Below, piece after piece: positions 26,301 through 37,382 of a DNA stretch of 64,000 nt. The stretch comes from Hericium rajendrae (Eukaryota; Basidiomycota; Agaricomycetes; Russulales; Hericiaceae), in the NCBI GenBank assembly GCA_033439255.1, contig CM065879.1, forward strand, positions 4,036,501 to 4,100,500, read 5' to 3'. The position numbers and the translations under genes are program-made. Within the stretch, counting starts at the first letter, position 1, and each line of letters starts with the position of its first letter. The notes below the pieces were generated by a model. The model worked only from the letters and a program-made list of their open reading frames with translations, was not told where the DNA came from and did not search any database.

Positions 26301-28201
26301 GAATGAGTCGCTTCAGAGCACCATATGACATATGAGCGAAGCGTGCATGAGCAGTGTCCACCGAAACTGCATCCTTAACTGCCGCGTTAACCGTAGGAGT
26401 AGGCTCAAGTAGCAGCCAGTGAAAACTGTCTAACTTTTTGCCAACCCCATAGGTAATGCCATCGCGTTCTATTGTACACACTCCTGAAGAACCCCGTAGA
26501 AGTACATCAAACTTCTGGTTCAACAGTGTAGGCACCGATATGTATCGGTGTGCGGCTTTAGGTGCATAAAGCACATTGCTAAGCGTAACTGCAACACGCT
26601 TCCCCTCCACATCTGTCCAACCCTTGACCGTGCCAGTACCAAAGTAAGGCATCTTCCTAGCAGTGCTGTCACCGACCGAGATATGGCCGGGACTTTGCAT
26701 AGGTTCATAATGGTCGAAGTCCGAACGAGTATGTGTGATATGATGGGAACAACCGCTATCCAACATCCAGCGGCTCTTATCTGACTCCAGGTACCAGGAA
26801 ACAGCGATAGCATTGGTAGGTGCTGCGACGTCTGAGACCATCGCATTTACAGAGGGTTTACTACTAGTCCCTCCACCATCACCTTTCTTTTTCTGGTCCG
26901 CCTGCTTCTTCCTACAGTCTGACTCAAAGTGCCCCAACTTTTGACAGTAGTGACACTTGCCTTTCTTCTTCGTCTGTGGTTTCTTAGACGAAGAGGCGGT
27001 CTGGTAATTAACCTGAGCGACGACTGCATCTGCCTTCTTTCCAGCCTCCTGAGCAAGGATTCTGGTGATGAAGTCCTGGGATGTAGCTTTGGAGAGGTCG
27101 GCATAGGAATTAAGGGTGACCTCAAAGAAGTTCTTGTAGGAAGGAGGGAGTGCTTTAAGGAGGAAGTAGCCATGCTGGAGATCGTCAATCTTCCAACCGG
27201 CATTCTTGAGGACATCATACTCCTGGTTAAAGGAGTTGATCTGGTCCTGCATTTTCTCCGATTCAGTGAAGCGACGAGAGAGGTAGAGGTCGAAGAGAGT
27301 GAAGGCCTGGCGGTTGTCCGTTTTATTGTAGAGCTTTTTAAGGTCATTCCAAGCCGTCTCAGCATATAGCTTCTCCTTTATCAGGTCACGGACGGCAGGG
27401 ACACAAGCCATCTTCAAATAACCGAGCGCTTGCTCATTATCCTCATTGAAGTCGTCTATAGCGGTCGTCTCCTCGGCAGTTGGAGCTTTGGGATCCTTGG
27501 GTGAAGGACAAGTAACGGTCCTGCCAACGTACTTCCACAGACGCTTGGTCTGGAAGAAGTCAGTCATGGCCGGAGCCCAGGACTGGTAGTTGGAGCCATT
27601 CAAATGAACGAATCCACGGGGGAGTATGTCGGTCATAGTGTGTGTAGGCGAATATCTGGGTTGAGGAGCGGTCAGACCCAGGTTCTTTAAGAAGTTCAAG
27701 GCGACGCCAACCCCATGTGCTGTATCTCTAGCCAGGATCATAAGATCCTGTCCCATCTGTGTCCATGTGCGCTTATAGTACTTGTAAGGTATGAGATGCG
27801 CAGTTGTACAGGTGCTCCTGGGTGGATTGACTACCTCCCTCAGGATTGGGACACCAAAACTATTCCCACTTAAGGGCAATAGCCAACCGTTCACATCCCT
27901 TATAGCATCACGCCGGCTTCCCGACGCTTGCCTACTACAGTAGAGGGTGAAACAAGGACACGAGCCTTGACAGAGCCTCATGTATCGTACGTATAGTAAG
28001 CGCACAGAGGGAGCACAGACAGGTGGACTCACGCCGACTTCTAGCATCGCCATGCTTCCGTCGTCGACGCTTGTGTAACCCCGAAGGGCGAGAGCACGAT
28101 GGCAGTTCATTGAAGAACTCCAAGTGGGGCGCAAGTTGGGAAAGGTGACTCGCCTTGGTAAAACAGCAAAGGTAACTTCTTGTGTAGCAGGTGTTTAGGC
28201 A

Positions 28202-28213
28202 GGGCCCATAACC
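28202..28213 (-). other. Primer-binding site, half initiator tRNA-Met type
   Basis: Directly inside the 5' LTR the minus strand reads GGTTATGGGCCC. This is complementary to the anticodon stem-loop of initiator tRNA-Met (GGGCCCATAACC) rather than to a tRNA 3' end. Copia-type elements are known to prime with a tRNA fragment cut in the anticodon arm. Confidence 0.65.
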
Positions 28214-28676
28214 TGAAGAAACACGACTTAGAGAGACGTTAGTCTATACTCAGTCTGTGATGTGAAAGACTATATTGCAGTACCTTAGAGAGACGTTAGT
28301 CTATACTACAAGTAGAGTCAGTAAAGATGAAACTCATAAGTAATGCAAGATATGCTCACCTCAGTCTGTGATGTGAAAGACTGAGGTATCTGAGCGAACG
28401 AGGGAGCCCTTATATAGTACTTAGGGCTCTGCATATCTACCAATCAGAAATTGTACAGTAATCGTACAGCATAGCATAATGGATTGCTCATCGCATGGGA
28501 ACAGCATCAGTCAGCTCACTAAGGTATCAGTAAGCATATGTCAGAGCGTATTACTAACCTGTACAGTAAGGCTATGTAAATGTTCCATGTGATTCTGCAA
28601 TCACCAAAGTCCAGATCGTTCCAGATCTTTCCATAATTGTTGTCATCGAGACTAGCGTCATCAACCGATTTCAACA
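28214..28676 (-). repeat. Copia LTR, right copy (5' LTR of the element)
   Basis: 463 bases with the same termini as the left copy and about three substitutions between them. Confidence 0.93.
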
Positions 28677-28681
28677 CCTTG
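28677..28681. repeat. Target-site duplication CCTTG (right) of the copia element
   Basis: Matches 22857-22861 exactly. Confidence 0.9.
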
Positions 28682-29386
28682 CACATGTCCTCGACAACAC
28701 ATGCACCTCCGAAACTCCGTGCAGCTCATCGTACACACACATACGGTCCGGCCATTCGTCACTTATGTGCATAGTGGCCCACCTCCCCATGACAATGCAT
28801 GTATGGCCTCCTTATCTCACTTGGCGGTCATGGAGGTCACATGTGTAGCCTCATTAGCCTGTCCGCCAGCCTGAATAGTATGTTTATTCAATCCACTGTG
28901 CATGTAGCCATACACATCACCCACACATTCCCGCTCCACATGCCGCTCCACACACATGCTCTGCATCTGTTGCATGGCTGCCACCATGCCCTCATTGTGT
29001 ACTCTGTCTGGTCTCCCATGTCATGCTGAATATGCTCACTGTACTTGCCATGCCTTAGCCTTAACTTACCTTCACCTAATTCTAGTGCCAATGCTAGAGC
29101 TAGTAGGATAACAATTATACACTGGGCACACTGGGTTGAGTAAGCATCAGCTACTTATCTCTGACTACAATATTCAAGAAAGAGATTGATAATCAACTTT
29201 ATAATAGTCTAGTACAGTGTATATCATAGTCATTTTTTCTAACATCTTAGGCTTGCTTTTCTGAAACATATTTTGTACGCTTCACAATCTTGTTTTGCCA
29301 TCCATTAGGTACTATTACTTCAGGGTACAATTGAAGACTGTACAAATAATTAGTCACATGACCAATGGCTATCTGAGATGCATTGC
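28682..29386. other. Region between the copia element and the AT-rich gene
   Basis: Short CA-rich repetitive words (CCGCTCCACATG and CACACATG) occur near 28900-28970. From about 29150 the composition turns sharply AT-rich. No gene recognised. Confidence 0.4.
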
Positions 29387-32130
29387 CTACCTCTTACAAG
29401 TCTCTGCTGGATCATTTGTACCTTCAATCTCATATTCATATAGGATGAACTTTTGATCCAATAAATCAACATCAAGTAACACTTTAAGTTTCTCAATGTT
29501 ATCGAAGATTTTAGTATAATTTGATTTCCACTGTAGATTGAATATGTGGCAGTATCTAGTTGCTTGTAACATAGTCTGCAGAATGTCATGCCATTTATTA
29601 ATATCATATTTGATAGTTGATTCTTCAATATCTTTTGTCAGTGGGTCAAACAAATTTTGCCAGATCATGCTCCAAGGTAATTCTATATTAACTTGAGAAA
29701 TTCTATCATATCCTTCTGTTATATACTGTAAATGAGTACAAATGAGTCTAGTGCTATAAAGAAGAACATGAGGCTGTGACAAATAATCAAGTAACATTTT
29801 GTTTGAGTGAAGTGAATAATTTTTGAATTCATATTCAAACAACTTTATTGCAATCCTTACATAACGTTCATCATACTTATTTTGAACAATCTGCATTCCA
29901 TCAAGTAGAATGAAATGATTTACAATTATACATCTTTCATCTATCAATGTTTCAAGGAGATCTATAAATCCATCTACAATTATATTATCTGAACTTGTGT
30001 CTTTTAAATATTTTAGTATTACTGTTGTAAGAGAAACATTCCACTTTTGCCACAACTTATTCTGTAATATTTGTACAAGCTGAAATGATAGTTCTGATTC
30101 TATTATAATTTTTTTCAGTGGTTCCTCATATAAGAATGTTGCTTGAATATAGTTTAACATAAAAGTATATATTTCATCATATATACTATTGATTACATTT
30201 GTAATAACAAAGGTTATTTCTGTTGGTACTTGTTTTACTAATATATCTATGTCAAAGTCACTACAAAAAATATGAATATACTCAAATATAGTAGTTACAA
30301 TCTCTCTTTTCTTTTTTATGTAGTCTTTATATTGCAAGCTCCGTTGCTGATGTATCATATCTTCATAATTATATTCTTGGTTAAAAGACTCAAGAATATG
30401 CTTCCAGACATCTAACAACATTAATTGACATGTAGTCTTATCTAGTTTTATCTCTTTAATAATCAAGCTTTTACAAGCTTCACAAGCTTCATGGTTTGGT
30501 AATATTTTAGGATTTTTCCACTCATAAAGCTTTTCATAATCAATGTGATAGACTCCATATAGAGCACAAATGATTAAACAAATATCTAGATTCTGAAAAT
30601 TAATTCTGTTAATTTTGTATATATCATACAACATATTCAACAGCAACAATGTAAACATGCATTTTTCATCATCAGACATTATTGTAAAAGAGTGTGCAAT
30701 TGACTTGAGCTGTAAATGATGTACAAAAACAAAGTTTTCAATATCATTCACATTATTCAAGATAGGTGTCAAAAGTTTAAATGTTTCAGTCAATTTTGCT
30801 ATAGTAGGAGTATCACAGTGTTTAATTTCACTTATTGTTTGTATATAGAATGCTAAAATTGTCAATTGACTTAGATTAGCTTTGCTACTAAGATGAGCTA
30901 TAGCATCTAATTTATTTGCTTGTCTATAAAGCATTATATTTTTTGAAGATCTCACAAAGTAATTATGGTGTTTATTATCCAGTATTTTGGGATCTAAACT
31001 TAAGAGAAATGTTCTCAAGCACCATTCAAGCTTTTGTAAAATTTTATAATCATTCATTTTTGAAATATGCATAGAGAAGATATATGGAAGTATATTTTCA
31101 AGCAGTTTATATTTAACCTTTCCTTTCCAATTGAACAAATCAATATTCTTTGAATCTGAAAGAGTTTGAAAAATGATACTAGTAACAGTAGGATTTGAGG
31201 ATGTCTCATATAACCATTGTATAGACTGTTCATCTAATATCTCATTTATATTTTGAATAGATTGGAGCTCTTGCTCTTGCAAATTGAAATGTGACAATTT
31301 TTGCAAGTCAGCTATATCTTTGATTCTTATCTTCTTTAGGATCATCAAGCCACCTTCTGTTACTTTAAGATACAATAGCCCAATATGATATGTCAATGAA
31401 GTTTTATAAGGGCATTTTGAATATATCAATGGCAGCACATTTGCAATAAGATAAGCTCCAAAAGTGAGAGCAACAATGCCAATTGTAATCCATGAGATGA
31501 CAACATTCAGAGATTAAAAAAAAACAATAAGACCAGCAAAGAAGACCAGCAAGGACATATGCATTAGCACAGGAAGCCATCCAATGATTCCTCGCACATG
31601 CCAAGTCTGAAGGCCATGAAAGCGAAACTGACGAATATGAGCACGAGCACGAGCTGAGCCCACAGAGACAGCTGAGACATAATGTTGCAGCCACTGCTTC
31701 ACAAGCACAGAGAACAAGGCAGTGGCCAGACTGAGACAAAGACTAGTGAACCAAAGCCCATTGACCCATAGATCAGATGATGCAGCAGCAAATGGTGAAG
31801 TAGCATTCATAAATGATTGAGGAATAGCAGCAATGGACTGGTTCTGAGAACCTGCTCTCTGGAGGCTGACAAGCTCTGTCAAGAGGGATGCAGTAACCTC
31901 AGAATAGTCAAGCTGGAGAGCCTGAGCTGTTTGAACAACAAAAGTAGTCAGCACAGCAGAAAAAAGACCAGCCTGTTGAGCAACAGGTTGACATTTAGAT
32001 ATGACTCAGAGAAAACATAGAGGCTGAACATACAAAGACAAGGAGAACATCAATGGTGTCCTTCCAGCCATCAATCATGTCAGCATCAAATGCTTCTGCC
32101 TCATCAAGATAAACACGCCAGATTCTAGCA
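29387..32130 (-). CDS. DUF6535-domain membrane protein, AT-rich, with internal stop
   Basis: This is a basidiomycete-specific DUF6535 protein of unknown function. The first recognised exon (to about 32051) reads MDSNARIWRVYLDEAEAFDA, then GWKDTIDVLLVF. A 60-base intron joins it to AGLFSAVLTTFVVQTAQALQ. Then come the membrane segments LWVNGLWFTSLCLSLATALF and WLPVLMHMSLLVFFAGLIVF. A TAA at 31514-31516 follows the second phenylalanine, and the same frame continues SLNVVISWITIGIVALTFGA and 683 further codons. These contain QSIQWLYETSSNPTVTSIIF, typical of the long C-terminal region of the family. Upstream and downstream are in the same frame, so a single indel cannot explain the stop; it would need a substitution. 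Codon use is strongly A/T-ending, unlike every neighbour. It may be a recent pseudogene or a transferred gene. Any exon before 32130 is unresolved. Confidence 0.75.
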
Positions 32131-32199
32131 TTAGAATCCATTTCTTTGTTCATTTCATCATCTGGATACTTTTGCTCATAATCATTTGTGTAATAACGT

Positions 32200-33479
32200 C
32201 CTTGGTCAGGGTTTCAGCTACTATCCAATATGTGAATAATACTACACGAACCTTGCCATTGTCCCCCATGCCTAGGAGGAGGCTGCCTTATTCCAAACAG
32301 CCGCTTTGCATCCGCATTCCTTTCATCTGCTGCACCATCGGGATCGCGCTCCCATATACCGGATACGGACTCCTTTGGTCCTGCATGACCCTCTTCCAGG
32401 GCAGCCAGATCATCCTCATGTACAACGGGACGATGACCATCAAGGTCTGCAGATCGGGGAGCTGAAGGTGGGGTGTCTGCCTCCTGGGAGCGATGAGACA
32501 GATGGCCTGCCGAATGATTGCTATGCGGGCCATATTCTGACAGACAAAGATAAGTACTTGAACCCTCTCCTCAAAGGCAGTGCGTACGTCCTGTGACTAT
32601 ATCGTGCTGAGTATCCGTCGCCACAAGGTCGTCTGGGTTGTCAGCCTGACGATGCCCCGCTTCTGAAACCGACGCAATGTTTGACCCCGTGATGTGGCAC
32701 TCTACATTCGAGCCAGAGCGCGAGCCGACGCTTGCACGGTCAGACTCGTAGCTGCCATTGGCACGTCGCCATTCTTTCACTATACCAGTCAACCTCACCC
32801 CGGATATATCATGAGAAGATGGACATACGTGGTATGGGAGGTTCGGAAGAACTCATTGTTGCCGTTGTTCAGAGGATAGCGATATTGCAGAAGTTCACTG
32901 GTAGCTTGCAAGGATGCAGCGTGCAGCAGTGGTGGGAGGTGAGAGGAGGGGGGAGAAGGGAGCGACAGCCTCGCATCTGCCGCGAGGCTGCTGTCAATCT
33001 GGCCTCATGGACGGAATTGTATTCCGCTCCATCATGTGAAAGGTCAGCTATTTTTGCATCCGACCACCACTCGCGTCGGGCCGCAGGCGTTCGATTCTGT
33101 CTTCCTGAGGACAGATCTACGTTAGTGTGTAGCAAGCTTGTACAACCTTACTGGACCAACTTCGTCTTGTGTCAATGCCTCGGGACAGTGGAAGAAAAGC
33201 GCAGTGAGTTATGGCTCGCGGCGCAATCAATACACGGAGTACACTCATACTCCCCAATGTGTTCCGGTTGCAACGAATTCCCTGCAAGGCAAATGCCGCA
33301 ACCTATTTTCAGCCCAAGACACTGCTCACCAACCTTCACGAGTCGCAGGTGAGATACTGAACTTAATTACTGACCCACCCGATGCTAAGACATGTCTTTC
33401 TAAATATGCCTTCACTCCACTGTTCTCGGCCGTGAAACACGCTCCCGAGATTACAATTACAAGTACGCTCCATTGTTTC
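32200..33479. other. Intergenic, nothing recognised
   Basis: Several frames of about 90-200 codons overlap here on both strands, but none has a recognisable motif. The composition returns to the window average. Confidence 0.4.
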
Positions 33480-34145
33480 CTGGTACGTCGCGCCGTCTGC
33501 AGGGCCCGGTGCATTCGTATCGCCTTCATCAGCGCCCGCGTCAATGCAGGTGACAACAAGGACGCATCTAAAGATCAATAATCCTGCCCTGCAGTCAGCT
33601 TCATCATCACTCATGCTTCTGACGAAGATACTCACAAGCAAAACACCTTCCTGCCGTATTCCACGCCCCCACACGTCGCGTGCAAAACCGCGTCCAAACA
33701 TTACTTGATGCTGACGTCCGTCGCAGATCCCGAGATATGGTGCTCAGCGTCGCGCTCGCGCTATGGAATTCCCCGTCGTCGGACCAGTCGACGATCAGGC
33801 TCTTCACGGCAGACGGCGTATTGAACGTGTCAAACTAGATCTGTCGTGCGCCTAGTGCCCGTCGACGCCGACGACGCCGATGAGTGGAAGAGGAAGGAGA
33901 ACGTGATGTGGGGCACATTCGTCCACTCGCTGACGTCGTATTCAAGCAGCAAGTACTCTGCCGCGGTCAACACAACATAGGCCACGTCTCGACCACCGTC
34001 GACAGCATGGATGTGCCGCAGACGGTTCACTTGTCCACATCGCCGCGGCCTGTGTGCGCTCATTCAGCACCATGCGAAGCTACAGACGATATTGGTACGC
34101 ACCGTCCGTGATGATCTGCTTCGCGTAGATTGCCCTCCTGATTAG
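33480..34145 (-). pseudogene. Decayed copy of the neighbouring GH16 gene
   Basis: Scattered segments match the intact GH16 gene at 35812-36884 in the same order and strand. IYAKQIITDGAYQ (near 34085-34125) corresponds to IYAKQTVTVGACQ, SLIVDWSDDGEFHSASATLS corresponds to TIVNWPDDGQFHSASATLS, and TNAPGPADGATYQ (near 33490) corresponds to SGTPGPADGATYQVRN. The segments lie in different frames with stops between them, and the ESDIAE active-site stretch is lost. The N-terminal signal-peptide exon is absent, replaced by the DUF6534 fragment on the other strand. This is an old tandem duplicate. Confidence 0.7.
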
Positions 34146-34193
34146 TGGATAGCAGAATTCGGCGCGGCCGTGCTGTGCCGTTAGTTTTCCCTC

Positions 34194-34941
34194 ATGTGGA
34201 GCTTGGAATTCACTGCTCATGTGACATTCGTAGTGGGTGGTATTGCAAGTGCTATCGCCATCGGCTACGTGCCACAATTCCTGCGCTTCATTGTTTACCA
34301 GCCGACCGTCATTGTCTGGCTCGTGTCCTCCGCGGTATGCGATGTGCTCATCACATGCATCCTCGTCTTCCATCTTGTAGGTCTTCCACGACAAACAGAA
34401 TGTCTTTTGGATGACTGATTTGCATCTAATATGATAGCGACGATACAAGTCTGAGCTCTCTCATATGGATGATATTGTCGATAGACTTATTAGATGTGAA
34501 GATATATTCTGTATAAATCATCTCCATAGTGCAACTGATTTGTCTCGCAACAGTAACGATTCAGACGGGTCTGCTCACATCCGTCGTGGCCATCATCGAT
34601 GTTGTTCTTTACCTCGGAGATGTAAGTGATTGTTGCTCATTTCACCTTCGTATGCTGACCGCTATCCTCCTGACGAAACCCTCTCTGTAAGTCTTCAAGT
34701 GCTGAACTCCATTCACGGGCACATCATTGACTCGATACGTCCCTTTACCAGACACCTTGCATTCAACATGCCCCTCTGCAAGCTCTATATAAACTCTTTG
34801 ATGTCTAGTCTGAACGCACGCAGCGGGTGGGCGTTCGACTCCAAATCAGACGCAGTGCATTCCATCGGCCAAAGCAACACAAAACGAGTTGGTCGCCCGC
34901 CTACTTCTTTTCCTGAATTTGCTGACCCGGACCCCATCTGA
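34194..34941 (+). pseudogene. C-terminal fragment of a DUF6534 membrane protein
   Basis: Exons read FTAHVTFVVGGIASAIAIGY, then FIVYQPTVIVWLVSSAVCDV, LITCILVFHL, QTGLLTSVVAIIDVVLYLGD and PLCKLYINSLMSSLNARSGW. This succession of membrane helices followed by a K/GLYSNSLLxxLNxR-type motif is the DUF6534 region of basidiomycete seven-helix proteins. The first three or four helices are missing because the decayed GH16 copy abuts upstream, so this is probably a truncated remnant. It could still be transcribed. Confidence 0.6.
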
Positions 34942-35491
34942 AGCGACTGGACGTCGTCGCCCTGCCGACAGGCTCTGTCCGTCCAGAGGTATGACCTCTA
35001 CTAGCTGTTGAGCTCTATTTTGTTTTCTGAAAGACTTCCGTTGCCAGGTATTCGTCAATGTTGAACAGCATGAGATGGTCGACATACCAGATAACGGTGA
35101 CAAGCGAGAGCGGTTGCCAGAGGATACTGTCAATTACCCTGAAGATACGAAGATCGTCCAGGCAGTCTGAGAATAGATGCACATGGTTTGCATAAGGCGA
35201 GGCATCGGCTAGTCTCTGGCGATACCAAACTATAGTCTTCACTCGTTCTACATGCTTTGCGACATGGACAACTACAGCTTTGTATACCTATTCTGTACTT
35301 TGGAGGAATATATTTATCATGACCTTTGTCCACTTACTTACGTGCCTTGGACGCGGTGGAATACTGACATGTTGGAACCGAAGGCAAGGCCAACCTATCC
35401 GCCCGAAGCCTGCTTTCTGAGATCTGACACCCTGACGACCTGACCTAGCAAACCCATCCGATTTCCATATGCCATTTCCAGACATCCCTGC
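34942..35491. other. Intergenic, nothing recognised
   Basis: Short frames only. No domain or repeat seen. Confidence 0.3.
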
Positions 35492-35770
35492 TCACCTCAC
35501 ATCCGCGAACTGCTTCAGCACGCTCACGTCCCCGGGCTGCGGCAGGCGCCACTTCGCGTTGGTCCCCTTCCCATTGGTCAAGCACGTCCCCGCGTTATCG
35601 AGCTCGTTCAGCCGGCGCAGCAGCTCCTCATACCCGCTGATCTCGACGACAAAGTCCTCGTCATGCACTCTTTCCGTCTCGGGCGGGTCCGGTGGTGTGA
35701 CACTGAATTTGAGCTTACATGAAGGTAAGAGATATTTTGCGAATGAGGGCCAGTATAAGATGCGCTCCAC
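35492..35770 (-). CDS. Small hypothetical protein (weak)
   Basis: A 92-codon frame (MERILYWPSFAKYLL...) ends GDVSVLKQFADVR and contains DFVVEISGYEELLRRLNELD. Composition is protein-like, but no family is recognised. It lies 41 bases downstream of the GH16 stop on the same strand, so it could also be the last exon of another model. Confidence 0.3.
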   Translation of the reverse strand: MERILYWPSFAKYLLPSCKLKFSVTPPDPPETERVHDEDFVVEISGYEELLRRLNELDNAGTCLTNGKGTNAKWRLPQPGDVSVLKQFADVR

Positions 35771-35811
35771 AGCTCTCTCCCTATTGAAACCACATGCCCA
35801 AGATCACGAGT

Positions 35812-36884
35812 TCAAGCACGCTTCGTTACCTCGACGTTCCGTACTTGATACGTCGCGCCGTCTGCAGGGCCCGGCGTGCCCGAGCTACCTTCCATCTGCA
35901 TCTCCCTTGTCAGCAACCACGTCAAATGACAGACAACAAGAAGCAGCCCGCACCTGCAGATCAATAATCCTTCCCTACAATCAGCATCTTCGTCACCCAT
36001 ACTTATATCAAAAGAGACTCACAACCACAGCGCCTTCCCAACATACCCAGCGCCCACATGCGTCGCCTGCAACGCCCCATCCAGATAATACTCAATACTC
36101 ACATCCGTCGCCGACCCCGGAATGGTGCTCAGCGTCGCGCTCGCACTATGGAACTGTCCGTCATCGGGCCAGTTGACGATCGTGCTCTTCACGGCAGACG
36201 ATGTGTTGAACGTGTTGAACCAGATCTGCTGCGTCCCTAGATCACTGACGCTAATGAGTCGAAAAAAGATGGAGGATGCGATACAGGACGCGCCTTTCCA
36301 CTCGGCGATGTCGCTCTCGGGCGGCCAGCCTTCTACCGCGGTCAGCCAGAACGCAGGCCACGTCCCGAGCGCCGTCGGCGGCTTGAACTCGCCGCTGACC
36401 GTCCATTCTCCGCATCACCGCCGCCTATACGCGCCCTCTCAGTATCATGCGAAGCTGCAGATGACTCTGGCACGCACCGACGGTGACCGTCTGCTTCGCG
36501 TAGATCGTCCCGCTGATGTAGTGGATCGCAGGGTTCGGCGCGGCCGTGCTCGGCGGCTGCGGCGTTGTGGTTGGCGTCGCCTTGAGCGTCAGCACGCCGT
36601 CCGCGACGCTGATGTGGTCATGGTCGCTGCTGTTGCCTTGCATGCGCGCCGCTGCGAAGACAGGTGATTATGTGCTTGCTTTGGGAGAATGGGAGGAAGG
36701 GCGTACAGCCGTTGTGGTCCGAGCCCCACGGGTACAGGTAGGCCCAGTACTGCTCGAGAGAAGTGTAGCTCTCGAAGGAGCTTTGGGGGATGACGGTCGT
36801 TTGGGATTGGCGTTTCGGATGCGGTGTGCTCGACGTGCCAGAGAGGAGAACCAAAGAGAAAAGAGCTGCTAGAAAGATCTTCAT
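35812..36884 (-). CDS. Secreted GH16-fold glucanase-like enzyme
   Basis: A glycoside hydrolase family 16-like enzyme, expected to cut beta-1,3(4)-glucans or related cell-wall glycans outside the cell. The start at 36884 gives a signal peptide (MKIFLAALFSLVLLSGTSST). Next come SFESYTSLEQYWAYLYPWGS, SVADGVLTLKATPTT, AIHYISGTIYAKQTVTVG, GEFKPPTALGTWPAFWLTAV and the catalytic stretch WPPESDIAEWKG. Its E-S-D-I-A-E matches the GH16 ExDxxE pattern. FNTFNTSSAVKSTIVNWPDD, FHSASATLSTI, TDVSIEYYLDGALQATHVGA and the end PGPADGATYQVRNVEVTKRA complete the beta-sandwich. About four introns are present. A decayed duplicate lies 1.7 kb downstream. The substrate cannot be told from sequence. Confidence 0.8.
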
Positions 36885-37382
36885 GGTGATGGACAGCGCA
36901 TACATCGGAGGTTCACGCTGCTAGCAGATGCGGTGGTGTATATATGCTCTCACTTCGAGTAGCGTGCGCGCAACGGACGCTTCGAAGATGAAGATGTCCG
37001 GAGTACGATACCTTGTGCCCAGATCCCATGCGCATGCACCTCACCGTGACCATCGATGATGACGATCCCACGGCTACTGTTAGCATAAAACCCAAATGAT
37101 AGAAATTGTCCGAAGAACCTGAGGCCCAGTGACGACAATGACAGGCACTAGTTGATACATCCGGACGGATACTTCGCTACAGAAGCGGGCCCCGCCCCGA
37201 GCTGCCCATAACTCCAAAGATCCTCCGGCCTCCGCGAGCGATGGTCGCTCGCGGGCCGTGGCCGGTCATCTGCTCCGGTCCCTATGCACCGTCTGAGCGC
37301 ACCAGGAACGCACGACCTTTTCACCTAGAAATATTCATATGGCGCCTAGATCTGCTGAGCTCCAGCGCGACGAATGAGTGCG
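36885..37382. other. Intergenic with a perfect 9-base-arm hairpin
   Basis: The GH16 promoter side is on the left. At 37233-37253 the arms CGCGAGCGA and TCGCTCGCG flank a three-base loop. It could be a terminator-like or regulatory hairpin. No T-run follows, so its role is unknown. Confidence 0.4.

Larger units (their letters stand above)
22862..28676 (-). mobile_element. Ty1/copia-type LTR retrotransposon, nearly whole
   Basis: A 5.8 kb element on the minus strand with 463-base LTRs and a 5-base target duplication, CCTTG. Reading 28676 to 22862 the order is LTR, primer-binding site, gag (with UBN2-like region and a CCHC knuckle), aspartic protease (motif DSGCSHH), integrase core (HSDRGGEY), reverse transcriptase (YVDDM), RNase H, polypurine tract and LTR. 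Integrase before reverse transcriptase defines the copia superfamily. The coding region is close to complete with about one break. The LTRs differ at about three positions in 463, so insertion is recent (roughly some hundred thousand years at commonly assumed fungal rates). It interrupts no recognised gene. Confidence 0.95.

Noticed and set aside
32172-33352. Several 75-206 codon frames on both strands
   Set aside because: No conserved words, mutual overlap and no splice pattern that yields a known domain.
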